Assembly (NCBI GenBank): GCA_902363045.1
Contig: CABIYX010000006.1
Coordinates: forward strand, 52,647 to 116,646
Reading direction: 5' to 3'
From: Clostridiales bacterium
GTDB taxonomy: Bacteria; Bacillota; Clostridia; Oscillospirales; Oscillospiraceae
DNA length: 64,000 nucleotides
Under the pieces are notes generated by a model that saw nothing but the letters and a program-made list of their open reading frames with translations, ran no database searches and was not told where the DNA came from. A program made the translations under genes and the position numbers. Below, piece by piece: positions 15,347 through 24,548 of the stretch (position 1 is the first letter of the stretch; each line of letters opens with the position of its first letter).

Positions 15347-16639
15347 TCAAACACAAAATACCGCATATAGAGGAATGGCCTTCAATCCATCCTTCTCTCC
15401 AAAATTCTTCAGCGACAGCCGAATGGAGTAGGCAGGCTTATAGTTACTCACAAAGACGCTGAGGCTGCGGGAGCGGACGTGCTCTCCTTTTTTGACCTCA
15501 ACACCAATGATCTGGTTGCCCTTCTGCAGGACAAAATCCAGTTCTGCGGTGCTGCTGCTCTCCCAATAGTACAGATCGTACCCCTTGGAAGCCAGCTGCT
15601 GGGCCACATAGTTCTCGGTAAGCGCCCCCATGAAGGTGTTTCCTTCGCCGGAGAGCACCGTCTGCTGAGAGATCCCGGATTTCATCGTCAGCAGCCCCAC
15701 ATCGCCCATGTAAAGTTTGAAGGCGGAGAGGTCTGCGTAGACAGCAATGGGTTCAAAGGCCTGATTGATGCGCTGGCATTTCAGCACCACGCCCGCCAGA
15801 TTCAGCCACTCGATAGAGGCCCCGAACAGCGTGGCGCTGCCGCCCTTCTGCACCACCTTGTATTGGAACTTCTTGTTGTCCTTGGCCAGCTGCGCCGGAA
15901 TGGAATTGTAGCAGGCTCGGATCTTCACGCTGTCGGCGTTGCTGGCGTATTTGGCCATATCCGCAATGTAGTTGTCCAAAATCTCACTTTGCACCAGCGG
16001 CACATCCAGAAAGCTCCCTCGTTTCAAAAAGGCATTGATGCAGGCCGGCATACCGCCGATGAGCAGATACTCCCGATACAGTTCGACAGCCTCCTGATGC
16101 AGTGCGTCTGGCAGTGGCTCCATGGACTCATAGGAGGCCCGGATTTCCCTGCAGAGGAATTCCTTGCCCCTGGCCCAGAGATATTCCTCGAAATCCAGCG
16201 GATAGAGGGTGATGGTCTCCACCTTGCCTACCGGGAAAGAATATTTCTGCCGGTTGATGGCCACGCCCAGCAGGCTGCCCGCAGCGGCAACATGAAATTC
16301 GGGCGTCTCCTCGCAGAAGTATTTCAGCGCCGTCAGCGCCCGCTCACAGGACTGGATCTCATCGAAGATAATCAGCGTTTCACCGGGGATAATGTGCTCG
16401 CCAGTGGAAGCCTCCAGATACCGCAGCAGGCGCTCCGGCTGGATATTCTCATCAAAATAGGAGGCCACCGTCAGATTCGTCTCCAGATTGATATAGACAA
16501 CGTTGCTGAACTGCTCCTCTCCGAACTTGCGGAGGATATAAGTCTTTCCCACCTGGCGGGCTCCATTGACAATCAACGGTAGGCGATCTGCAGCTTGATT
16601 CTTCCATGCCAAAAGCTGTGCTTCAATTTTCCGCTTCAT
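15347..16639 (-). CDS. AAA ATPase with DUF4143 domain
   Basis: The 430-residue protein has an N-terminal AAA_14-type P-loop (LIVNGARQVGKTYILRKFG, near residue 27) and Walker B in LIIFDEIQSCERALTALKYF near residue 93. The sensor region is AAAGSLLGVAI. A C-terminal DUF4143 domain includes MGALTENYVAQQL, followed by a restriction-endonuclease-like motif YYWESSSTAELDFVLQKGN with GVEVKKGE. That Glu-x-Lys pattern resembles a PD-(D/E)xK fold, but activity is unproven. The family is common in Bacteria and Archaea with no settled role. The ATG with GAGGTGAGG upstream is chosen over a GTG three codons earlier. Its promoter is overlapped by a perfect inverted repeat, suggesting autoregulation. Confidence 0.87.
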   Translation of the reverse strand: MKRKIEAQLLAWKNQAADRLPLIVNGARQVGKTYILRKFGEEQFSNVVYINLETNLTVASYFDENIQPERLLRYLEASTGEHIIPGETLIIFDEIQSCERALTALKYFCEETPEFHVAAAGSLLGVAINRQKYSFPVGKVETITLYPLDFEEYLWARGKEFLCREIRASYESMEPLPDALHQEAVELYREYLLIGGMPACINAFLKRGSFLDVPLVQSEILDNYIADMAKYASNADSVKIRACYNSIPAQLAKDNKKFQYKVVQKGGSATLFGASIEWLNLAGVVLKCQRINQAFEPIAVYADLSAFKLYMGDVGLLTMKSGISQQTVLSGEGNTFMGALTENYVAQQLASKGYDLYYWESSSTAELDFVLQKGNQIIGVEVKKGEHVRSRSLSVFVSNYKPAYSIRLSLKNFGEKDGLKAIPLYAVFCV

Positions 16640-16650
16640 GGTCCTCACCT

Positions 16651-16688
16651 CATGGATATAGTTTATCCATGGTGGAAAGTTAAGTCAA
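16651..16688 (-). promoter_or_regulatory. Promoter with overlapping palindromic operator for the AAA ATPase gene
   Basis: On the minus strand TTGACT (16683-16688), 17 bases, TAAACT (16660-16665). A perfect 8-bp inverted repeat, CATGGATA-N5-TATCCATG (16651-16671), covers the -10 box and runs to within 12 bases of the ATG. This arrangement is typical of an autoregulated gene. Confidence 0.7.
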
Positions 16689-16749
16689 GAAAAATATGTT
16701 AAAATAAGATTTTTTCTCGTTTAACTATTTTGCACTCTGTTGCGGATTA

Positions 16750-17859
16750 CTAAAATTTTTTTATACTCTCGCCGCACTCATTGACTAAACTGGAATCCAA
16801 ATGGGAATATAAATCGGCCGTGGTCAACATGGTGCGGTGGCCTAACCAGTGCTGTACCTGAATCAGCGGCGTGTGGTTTGCGATCAAAAGACTGGCACAG
16901 CTGTGCCGGAGATCATGAAAGCGGATATGCCGCAGGCCATTTTCTTTCAGGAACTTCTGAAAATCGTGCGTGACAACATCCGGTTTCATCACATTGCCGT
17001 GCCGGTCACTGCACACATAGACCGGCCGCAGAGCCTTTTTACGCTCCAATTCCTCCTGCAAAAGTGAAAGGATCGGCTCAAACAGCGGCAGAGTTCGGTG
17101 GGACGCCGCTTGTTTCAAGGTATCTTTTGCGCAAACCACTCGCTTTCCATCGTCAACTCCCTCTATCACACTATGACATACCAACATGGTCTGTTTCTCA
17201 AAATCTACATCTTTCCACCGGAGACCCAGCACTTCGCTGCGGCGCAGGCCGTAGGCCAGGGATAAGATGACGGGTAATTCCAGTTTTGTCCCTTTCACCG
17301 CTTCCAGGAGTTGGCGGGCTTCCTTCTCAGAGTAGTAATTGGCTTGCGGTCGCTGCCGTTTCGGCTTGCTCACAAATTCAATGGGGTTTCTCAAAATTAT
17401 TTCCCGTTTGCAGGCGTCCCGAAAGACGCTTTGCAGCAGCATGTGGTGGTGCTGGATTGTGGTGGAGGACAGACCGTGTTCCTTTAAAAACTGATAGTAT
17501 GCTTCGATATTTTGGGAATCGACCTCCCGCAACAGGGCGTCTCCAAAATAGTCCGTCATATGGTGCTCCGCCATGTGTATGTAGTTGCGGTAGGTGGACG
17601 GTGAGAGTTCAGGCTTTCGACGCTCGATCCACGCGTTTAGAAAATCCATCAAAATCACATCAGGATGATTCTGCTCCACCTGCTGCTTACGGGTATACGC
17701 AAGACACAGTTCCTGGAGTTTTTCCTGAGCGCGCCGTTTATTGTTCGGCACAGGCAGTCCTAAGTTAAACCGCTTTTGAAGCCGCTTTCCATCGGGATGC
17801 TTGAGATTGAGGATCGCATAATATTGATTGTTCACTTCTACGAGCCTTCCGGTTATCAT
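16750..17859 (-). CDS. Tyrosine-type site-specific integrase
   Basis: Phage/ICE-type integrase of 369 residues. The start chosen is the ATG preceded by AAGGGAAGG; an in-frame ATG 11 codons earlier lacks a site. An N-terminal arm-type DNA-binding region (about 1-60) is followed by a SAM-like core-binding domain (about 65-165) and the catalytic domain. Catalytic residues visible are Arg in LAYGLRRSEVLGLRW, His and Arg in FHDLRHSCASLL, His in VQHWLGHRT and the nucleophile Tyr in TADLYSHL. All five key positions are intact. It is the second recombinase of this element, about 0.5 kb from the right end. No excisionase gene is recognisable beside it. Confidence 0.92.
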   Translation of the reverse strand: MITGRLVEVNNQYYAILNLKHPDGKRLQKRFNLGLPVPNNKRRAQEKLQELCLAYTRKQQVEQNHPDVILMDFLNAWIERRKPELSPSTYRNYIHMAEHHMTDYFGDALLREVDSQNIEAYYQFLKEHGLSSTTIQHHHMLLQSVFRDACKREIILRNPIEFVSKPKRQRPQANYYSEKEARQLLEAVKGTKLELPVILSLAYGLRRSEVLGLRWKDVDFEKQTMLVCHSVIEGVDDGKRVVCAKDTLKQAASHRTLPLFEPILSLLQEELERKKALRPVYVCSDRHGNVMKPDVVTHDFQKFLKENGLRHIRFHDLRHSCASLLIANHTPLIQVQHWLGHRTMLTTADLYSHLDSSLVNECGESIKKF

Positions 17860-17944
17860 AAAAATACCTTCCCTTTCGCAATTAAATTGCAACTTTTGTC
17901 CTTGCTATCATTGGTTTTGACAGTTGAATCTTATATACGGAAAA

Positions 17945-17980
17945 ACCGTGAAATCCCGCTTGACAGCAGGCTTTCACGGT
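17945..17980 (-). terminator. Minus-strand terminator upstream of the integrase
   Basis: A 9-bp stem (ACCGTGAAA / TTTCACGGT) with a partly paired inner segment. On the minus strand it is followed by TTTTTCC. Confidence 0.75.
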
Positions 17981-18018
17981 TATATATTCATAGTATATTC
18001 AAAAATCTTCAAAAAATA

Positions 18019-18047
18019 AATTCGTCGGGCTCATAACCCGACGAATT
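18019..18047 (-). terminator. Second minus-strand terminator at the right end of the element
   Basis: A perfect 11-bp stem (AATTCGTCGGG / CCCGACGAATT) around a 7-base loop is followed on the minus strand by TATTTTTTG. Two terminators in tandem insulate the integrase from transcription entering through the split host gene. Confidence 0.85.
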
Positions 18048-18398
18048 ACCAATCATTTCTTGCGAATATTTTTACAAAGCCCAAATTTTGAACAAGTTTG
18101 GCATTGTTTTCTTCGTTTTTGTCGTCTGCTTTTGCAATCATATCGCAACTTTTTTATCCGCCTTGACCATGCCAGGTGCCTACAATCCGTAGGCATCTGT
18201 TTTTTCTGTTCCCTTTTCTGTTCTCCCGCCCTTTTGCTGCCAGAGTCTTTTTTTGAGCAGTTACGCCTCTTATCAAATAGCTTGTCCCATAAAAGTGTCC
18301 TAAGTAACCGTACCCGGTGCTGGTGCCGTCCAAAAACTGATCCCGCAACCCCTTGCAAATACTGACTTTTTTCGCAAGGTGTCCTAATGGTGCTGTGC
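18048..18398. other. Right end of the mobile element without a recognisable gene
   Basis: This AT-rich 350-base stretch holds a hairpin (TGCCTAC-N5-GTAGGCA near 18180-18198), the right copy of the 15-bp inverted repeat, a TTAGGACAC site near 18297-18305 and the terminal TTAGGACACCT near 18377-18387. A basic, Cys-containing minus-strand frame (18053-18196 from an ATG, 47 codons) stops just before the terminator at 18019-18047. It lacks a good ribosome binding site and resembles nothing I know, so I do not call it a gene. Confidence 0.5.
18254..18268 (-). repeat. 15-bp inverted repeat, right copy
   Basis: It is the reverse complement of 13961-13975. The pair encloses the 38-codon ORF, the FRG gene, the AAA gene and the integrase (about 4.3 kb) but not the serine recombinase. 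Confidence 0.75.
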
Positions 18399-18404
18399 CA
18401 TGGG
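18399..18404. repeat. Right direct repeat CATGGG (att core)
   Basis: It matches 12243-12248. The base after it (G) continues the host codons for Pro and Ala of the split ATPase. Confidence 0.8.
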
Positions 18405-18684
18405 GCGCGGTGCCGTCCACCAGGGCGGCCCCCAGGCGGGGGAGGACCACGCCGTCCAGGGAGTCCGGGTCCGCGGAGCAGAGGATGTACTCCACCGTCT
18501 CACCGGCCTGGGCGGCCTGCTGGGCCACCCGGCGCATCAGGGTGGATTTTCCGCACCCCGGCCCGCCCTTGAGGATGTAGATGGCATTGGCCGTCTCAGG
18601 GGAGAGCAGCTCGGAGTACAGGGAGTAGAAGCCGGCGGGGGAGTTCGCCCCCAGAAAATACTGAATCTCGTGGGATGCAGCCAT
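18399..18684 (-). pseudogene. 5' part of the P-loop ATPase gene split by the mobile element
   Basis: It encodes 95 residues starting MAASHEIQYFLGANSPAGFY, with a perfect Walker A motif ILKGGPGCGKST (Lys46), and breaks off after VDGTAPH. The ATG has GGAGGG seven bases upstream. Beyond the junction the frame reads into the element and stops at 18154, giving a chimeric product of about 176 residues that keeps only the P-loop. The rest of the protein is at 11443-12248. The intact parent would be about 361 residues. Confidence 0.85.
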
Positions 18685-18799
18685 AAATGGACCCTCCAAA
18701 TCCTTCAAATCTGCCTCAGACTATGCGCCGCCGGGGGCTGGGGTGCGGCGGAGCGGGAAAATCCGGCCTTCGGGGCTGTTCAACCGGGAAAAATGGGAG

Positions 18800-18805
18800 T
18801 ATAAT
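18800..18805 (+). promoter_or_regulatory. Possible -10 box of the zinc-ribbon/thioesterase/guaB-upstream unit
   Basis: A perfect TATAAT lies 64 bases before the zinc-ribbon gene. The -35 region (TGTTCA at 17 bases) is weak. Confidence 0.4.
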
Positions 18806-18868
18806 GAAGAAAAACCCGCGGGCCGGAGCCGGTCCGCCGGAACGCCCAGGACGGAGGAAAGAGACCCT

Positions 18869-19492
18869 ATGTCAACAGAGAAAACCAGATTTTTGTCCTA
18901 TATCTGCCCCCGCTGCCGCCAGTCGGTGATCGTGGAGCGGGACGTGTTTGCCCTGGCCGCCGCGCCGGTCCACATCAAATGCCCCTGCGGCAAGTCGGAG
19001 CTGTCGGTGGAGTTCATGCCCCAGCGGGTGCGCCTGAGCGTCCCCTGCGTCTACTGCGGGCGGGAGCACCTGGTGTCCTGCCCCTCCCACGCCTTCCTGC
19101 GGGAGCGGGCCCTGGCCTTCTCCTGTACGGCCTCCGGCCTGGACTGCTGCTATGTGGGGGAGGAGGGGCCGGTGTACGCCGCCACCGCCCGGCTGGAGCA
19201 GGCGGTGGACAAGCTGGACCAGGACCCCGGCCCGGAGGAGGAGCGCCCCCCCTTCCTGGATCCCATGGTGATGGAGGAGGTCCTGTCCGAGCTGCGGGAC
19301 ATCGCCGCCCGGGGAGGAGTCTCCTGCGCCTGTGGGTCCAAAGCATGGACCTTCCGGGTGAATTACAGCTCGGTGGATCTGGTGTGCGGCCAGTGCGGCG
19401 CGGAGATGCGCATTCCAGCCGCCACCGCGGATGACATCGACAACCTGTGCTGTAAGACCAGCCTGCTGATCCGGGGGAGGGCCGATACATGA
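18869..19492 (+). CDS. CpXC-type zinc-ribbon hypothetical protein
   Basis: The 207-residue cytoplasmic protein starts MSTEKTRFLSYICPRCRQS. Cysteine pairs recur along it: CPRC, CPCG, CVYCG, CPS, CACG and CGQCG. This suggests an N-terminal two-zinc CpXC-like domain and a second ribbon at the C-terminus, joined by an acidic Pro-rich linker near residues 115-135. The chosen ATG follows GGAGGAAAGAG; the frame is open upstream without a good site. It overlaps the thioesterase gene by four bases (ATGA). Function unknown. It is conserved in style with other clostridial zinc-ribbon proteins, but I cannot name a family with certainty. Confidence 0.75.
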   Translation: MSTEKTRFLSYICPRCRQSVIVERDVFALAAAPVHIKCPCGKSELSVEFMPQRVRLSVPCVYCGREHLVSCPSHAFLRERALAFSCTASGLDCCYVGEEGPVYAATARLEQAVDKLDQDPGPEEERPPFLDPMVMEEVLSELRDIAARGGVSCACGSKAWTFRVNYSSVDLVCGQCGAEMRIPAATADDIDNLCCKTSLLIRGRADT

Positions 19493-20232
19493 GCCTGTGG
19501 TATGAGATGACCCTGCCCATCGACTCCCGGGATGTGGACGGAAAGGGGGTCTGCAAGGCCTCGGCCCTGCTGGGACACCTCCAGGAGGCGGCCACCCAGG
19601 CCGCGGAGCATGGCGGCTTCTCACGGGAGGTCATCACCCGGGAGCACGGGGCGTTCTGGATGCTCACCCGGGTGTGGTACCGCCTGGAGCGGCCCCTGCG
19701 GTGGGAGGAGGAGCTGACCATCCGCACCTGGCACCGGGGCGGACGGGCGGCCACCCTGTACCGGGACTACGACCTGTATGTGGGGCGGGAGCCGGTGGGG
19801 GAGTGCGTCTCCGCCTGGGTGCTGGCCCGGCAGTCGGACCGGCAGCTGCTGCGCCTGTCCGGCATCCGGGAGCTGGAAAACACCGGCGGGGGGGACCTGT
19901 GCAAGGACAGGAAGCTGTCCAAGCTGCGCCTTCCTGGGGACCTGCGGGAGGCGGACCGCCGCCGCACCCGGTACAGCGACACCGACATCAACGGCCATGT
20001 GAACAATACCCGGTACGCGGACTTCGCCTGCGACGCCCTGGAGATGGAGAAGCTGGAGAGGGGGGCCTTCCTCTCTCAGCTCCAGATCGGCTATCTGGCG
20101 GAGTGCCGCCCGGGGGAGGAGCTGTACCTGATGGCCGGACAGGAGGGGGAGACCCGCTTTGTCCGCGGTATGGACGAAGACGGCAAATCCCGCTTTGAAG
20201 CGGCCCTGATTTTCAGCAAAGAGCTTCCTTGA
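19489..20232 (+). CDS. Acyl-ACP thioesterase (double hotdog)
   Basis: It hydrolyses acyl-ACP to release fatty acids, or acts on related acyl thioesters. The 247-residue protein has two hotdog halves. The first begins YEMTLPIDSRDVDGKGVCKA, contains HLQEAATQAAEHGG and covers residues 1-125. The second contains the conserved RYSDTDINGHVNNTRYADFA near residue 162, with the Asn and His positions typical of bacterial FatA-like enzymes (PF01643 family). It is coupled to the upstream zinc-ribbon gene by ATGA. Its stop codon lies within the -35 box of the guaB promoter. Confidence 0.85.
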   Translation: MSLWYEMTLPIDSRDVDGKGVCKASALLGHLQEAATQAAEHGGFSREVITREHGAFWMLTRVWYRLERPLRWEEELTIRTWHRGGRAATLYRDYDLYVGREPVGECVSAWVLARQSDRQLLRLSGIRELENTGGGDLCKDRKLSKLRLPGDLREADRRRTRYSDTDINGHVNNTRYADFACDALEMEKLERGAFLSQLQIGYLAECRPGEELYLMAGQEGETRFVRGMDEDGKSRFEAALIFSKELP

Positions 20233-20258
20233 CAAAGGGGAGAGGACCGGGGTAGAAT
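20229..20258 (+). promoter_or_regulatory. Strong SigA-type promoter of guaB
   Basis: A perfect TTGACA, 18 bases, TAGAAT. The -35 box contains the thioesterase stop codon. The leader of about 75 bases has no recognisable purine riboswitch. Confidence 0.75.
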
Positions 20259-20337
20259 AAAATATCATATTTCATCATGTGATGTACTGTTTTACATGGG
20301 CCCGCGCCCGCGCGGGTGGAAGGAAAAGGAGTTGTAG

Positions 20338-21816
<1,479 letters not shown>

Positions 21817-21828
21817 GGTGAGACCTGA

Positions 21829-21879
21829 TTCCGCCGCCCGCAGGCGGCGGAGCTCCTTGCAGGAGGACTTTTTTGACAA
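21829..21879 (+). repeat. Terminator-like repeat shared with 48592-48645
   Basis: The hairpin CCGCCGCC-CGCA-GGCGGCGG, a small CTCC-TTGCA-GGAG hairpin and ACTTTTTTGACAAGC repeat the order at 48595-48645. There the first stem reads CCGTCGCC/GGCGACGG, so the two copies differ by a compensated base pair. It probably terminates guaB. Confidence 0.8.
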
Positions 21880-21883
21880 GCAT

Positions 21884-21926
21884 GGACTGGCCGCCGCACT
21901 CGAAGGTGCGGCGGCCAGTCTCTTTC
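21884..21926 (+). terminator. Second terminator between guaB and the sensor kinase gene
   Basis: A 15-bp stem (GACTGGCCGCCGCAC / GTGCGGCGGCCAGTC) around a short loop, followed by TCTCTTTCG. It separates two convergent genes. Confidence 0.75.
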
Positions 21927-21936
21927 GCCGGCTGTT

Positions 21937-23724
21937 TTAATTCCGGAGCTCCGACTGCACAGTGAACTGCACCCCATCCTCCACGTTTTCCGCGGCGATG
22001 GTGAGGCGGTTCAGTGCGAAGATCTTCCGCGCGATGGCCAGGCCCATGCCGCTGCCTGTGCGGTCCCTGGACCTGTCCCCCCGGTAGAATGGCTCGAACA
22101 GCCGGGGGAGCTCTGTTTCCGGGATGGGTCCGGCGTGATTCCAGATGGTGAACACCGGGGCGCGGGGCGACTGCTCCAGCCGGATCCGCACCTGCCCGCC
22201 GGGGGTGCAGTACCGGGCCGCGTTGGACAGCAGATTGCCATAGGCCCGTTCCAGCAGCACCCGGTCTCCGGAGATGGTGCAGCCCTCCTGAAGCCTGATT
22301 CGCACCGTCAGCCCGTCAAAGAGCGGGGCCGTCTGCTCCAGCAGTGTCCGGATCAGTCCGGTGAGGTCCACCTGTTCCATCCGGGACAGCTGCTCCATCC
22401 GCTCCAGCCGGGTCTGCTCCAGCAGCTCCAGCACTAATCTGTCCATCCGGTCGATCTGCTCCTCCATCAGGGCCAGATACTTTTCACGTTCTCCAATACC
22501 ATGCTCCAGTCCCTCGGCGTATCCCCGCATGAGGGCCAGGGGCGTCTTCAGCTCGTGGGAGGCGGCGCTCACAAAGTCCTGCCTCCGCTGCTCCAGTGCC
22601 CGCTCGTCATCCCAGCGGGCTTGCAGCTCCGCAGCCATCCGCCGCAGGTCCCGGTTCAGATCGCCGATCTCGTCCCGGCGGCGGACGCCGCCCTCCAGCC
22701 CCTGGAAGTCCAGCCGTGCCACCCGGCCGAAGTCCGCCTTGGTCTTTTCCAGGGGGCACACCACGATTTTTCGGATGACCCAGGCAAACAGCAGGCCCAG
22801 TACCGGCGCCAGGACCAGAAGGCGGAGCAGGACGCCCAGATGCTCCCGCAGAGCGCTCTTCAGCGGTGTGGAGATCAAAAATACCTCCACAGAGAAGCTG
22901 AGGTCAGGCTCTTCTTCGTTGTACTGGGAGGCGAAGCCGGAGGAATAGCTCTTCAGGATCGAGCTTTTCCGCTCATACAGCGGATGGGCGATGGTCAAAC
23001 CGTGGACATGACAGCGCACGGCGTTCATCATCTCCATACGCGTGCGGTCGAGGAGATGGGGGCTGAAAGAATAGGAGTTCTCCTCCAGCGGCTCGCCGCT
23101 CTCGCCGAGGAAGTAGGCGTCCTGGCCGCCTGTTCGGTGATTGGTGAAGCTTGTATCCCCGATGGTGATGGTATCCGCCCAAAAAAAGCGGTGTCTCAGA
23201 TCCGCGTGCCCCACCGCCCGGATGGGGGCCGCTCCGCCGCCGCGGTTGACCAGCTCCGAGATCGCATAGAGATCGTCGGGGGAGTAATTCTCCAGAAAAA
23301 TCAGATATTGGTCGTTCCACGGCTCTCCCTCCGGGGCGCCCTGGACCTGAATGCCAAGAAAGGTCTCCGCCCAGACCGTCCGGCTGTCATAGTCCGCGCT
23401 GATGGGCCGGATGACCGTGTACTGGGAATAGCGGCTGGGCCAGCTGCTGTTTTCCTCGGGAAACAGCACTTCGCTGCGCCGCTGTCCGGCCTCCTCGATC
23501 CAATGGTCCCCCTGGTCGAGGCGGTAGTAGTATCCAATCGTATCAACGCCGCCATACTGCATGACCATATCCGCACGGCGCTGGGCCTCGTCATCCTGCG
23601 CCTCCATGATCTCCTCCGCCGTACTCATCACCAGAACCGCGCCCACCGCCGTCCACATGAGGAGCATCATCAGAATGGAGCACAGGGTCAGCTTCCAGGA
23701 CAGGGGAAAGCGAACATTTCTCAT
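21937..23724 (-). CDS. Two-component sensor histidine kinase with large extracytoplasmic domain
   Basis: The 595-residue membrane kinase starts MRNVRFPLSWKLTLC after GGAGG; the open frame upstream lies inside the regulator gene. One membrane helix is near residues 12-32 (SILMMLLMWTAVGAVLVMST). An extracytoplasmic sensor of about 260 residues follows, then a second helix (LLRLLVLAPVLGLLFAWVI, about 290-308) and a HAMP linker. The HisKA box is ASHELKTPLALMRGY, and the ATPase domain has YGNLLSNAARYC and GSGMGLAIARKIF. The signal is unknown. It overlaps the response regulator by four bases (ATGA), so they form one operon. Confidence 0.92.
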   Translation of the reverse strand: MRNVRFPLSWKLTLCSILMMLLMWTAVGAVLVMSTAEEIMEAQDDEAQRRADMVMQYGGVDTIGYYYRLDQGDHWIEEAGQRRSEVLFPEENSSWPSRYSQYTVIRPISADYDSRTVWAETFLGIQVQGAPEGEPWNDQYLIFLENYSPDDLYAISELVNRGGGAAPIRAVGHADLRHRFFWADTITIGDTSFTNHRTGGQDAYFLGESGEPLEENSYSFSPHLLDRTRMEMMNAVRCHVHGLTIAHPLYERKSSILKSYSSGFASQYNEEEPDLSFSVEVFLISTPLKSALREHLGVLLRLLVLAPVLGLLFAWVIRKIVVCPLEKTKADFGRVARLDFQGLEGGVRRRDEIGDLNRDLRRMAAELQARWDDERALEQRRQDFVSAASHELKTPLALMRGYAEGLEHGIGEREKYLALMEEQIDRMDRLVLELLEQTRLERMEQLSRMEQVDLTGLIRTLLEQTAPLFDGLTVRIRLQEGCTISGDRVLLERAYGNLLSNAARYCTPGGQVRIRLEQSPRAPVFTIWNHAGPIPETELPRLFEPFYRGDRSRDRTGSGMGLAIARKIFALNRLTIAAENVEDGVQFTVQSELRN

Positions 23725-24407
23725 CTCCGCCCCTCCGTTCCACCCAGGCGGTAGCCCGCCCCGTAAACCGATTTGATGTGCTGGGCGGCGGTGCCCAGCT
23801 TTTGCCGCAGGGCGGCCACATGGCGGTCCACCATCCGCTCGTCCCCGCTGAAGTCCAGGCTCCACACCTTCTGGATCAGGGTGTCCCGGCTGACCGTCCG
23901 CCCCTGCTCCCGGAGCAGGATCTCCAGGATCTGAAGCTCCTTGGGCCGCAGGTGGATGGGCTGTCCATCCACGGTGACCTCCCGCAGGGCGGTGTCCAGA
24001 AGGATGCTGCCATAGGCCAGCTGCCCCGCCCCCAGAGACTGTCCCCGGCTGCGCCGGAGAATGGCCTGGGCTTTGGCCACCAGGACCGGGAAGGAGAAGG
24101 GCTTGGTGATATAGTCGTCCGCGCCTGCGCGGAAGCCCGCCAGGGCGTTTTCCTCCTGGCTCAGGGCGGTGATGAACAGAATGGGGACCGAGCTGTCCTC
24201 CCGCACCTGGCAGCACACCTCCAGACCGGAGAAGTGGGGCATCATCACGTCCAGAATGAGCAGGTCAAAGGATTGCTCCGCCACGGCGGCCAGGGCCTGT
24301 TCCCCGTCGGAGACAGACAGGACCTCCAGCCCTGCCGCATGGAAAAAGTCCAGGATCAGGGCGGACAGAGCCCGGTCATCCTCCGCCAGCAGAATATTGG
24401 CTGCCAC
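23721..24407 (-). CDS. OmpR-family response regulator
   Basis: The 228-residue partner of the adjacent kinase. The receiver domain starts NILLAEDDRALSALILDFF. The phospho-acceptor Asp is in FDLLILDVMMPHFSG, Thr/Ser in FITALSQ, and Lys in DDYITKPFSF. The C-terminal winged helix contains LRPKELQILEILLREQG and ends VKSVYGAGYRL-like (IKSVYGAGYRLGG). A GTG start is chosen because AAGGAGG lies eight bases upstream; an in-frame ATG nine codons earlier overlaps that site. Targets are unknown. It points away from addB, with about 140 bases between the two starts. Confidence 0.93.
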   Translation of the reverse strand: MAANILLAEDDRALSALILDFFHAAGLEVLSVSDGEQALAAVAEQSFDLLILDVMMPHFSGLEVCCQVREDSSVPILFITALSQEENALAGFRAGADDYITKPFSFPVLVAKAQAILRRSRGQSLGAGQLAYGSILLDTALREVTVDGQPIHLRPKELQILEILLREQGRTVSRDTLIQKVWSLDFSGDERMVDRHVAALRQKLGTAAQHIKSVYGAGYRLGGTEGRR

Positions 24408-24548
24408 TGGACCCACCTCCTTTTCTGGATTTATCATAGCAGAACATTGTCCAAAAATCATCCATGTCACAATATTTTGCCCGGGACTTTTCATCCCGGG
24501 TAAAATGTGGTACGATAACACCAAATGCAAACCGGGAGGAGGGACACG

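Larger units (their letters stand above)
12243..18404. mobile_element. 6.16-kb integrated mobile element with serine and tyrosine recombinases
   Basis: The element is bounded by the 6-bp direct repeat CATGGG (12243-12248 and 18399-18404) and sits inside an ATPase gene. Both ends carry an inverted copy of TTAGGACACCT ten or eleven bases inside the repeat. Contents from left to right, all on the minus strand: large serine recombinase, a 38-codon ORF, FRG-domain protein, AAA/DUF4143 ATPase and tyrosine integrase. About 0.5 kb without a recognisable gene follows at the right end. No conjugation, relaxase or replication gene is visible, so if mobile it is a self-excising integrative element, not a conjugative one. 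The cargo is AT-richer than the chromosome. The boundaries are exact because the host frame is restored when one repeat is kept. Confidence 0.85.

Noticed and set aside
17877..17892. Short palindrome GCAAT-TTA-ATTGC before the integrase as an operator
   Set aside because: The arms are only five bases in AT-rich DNA, and no promoter could be placed relative to it.
18053..18196. Basic Cys-rich 47-codon frame at the right end of the mobile element
   Set aside because: It has no convincing ribosome binding site and no resemblance to a known family. Only its position before a terminator favours it.
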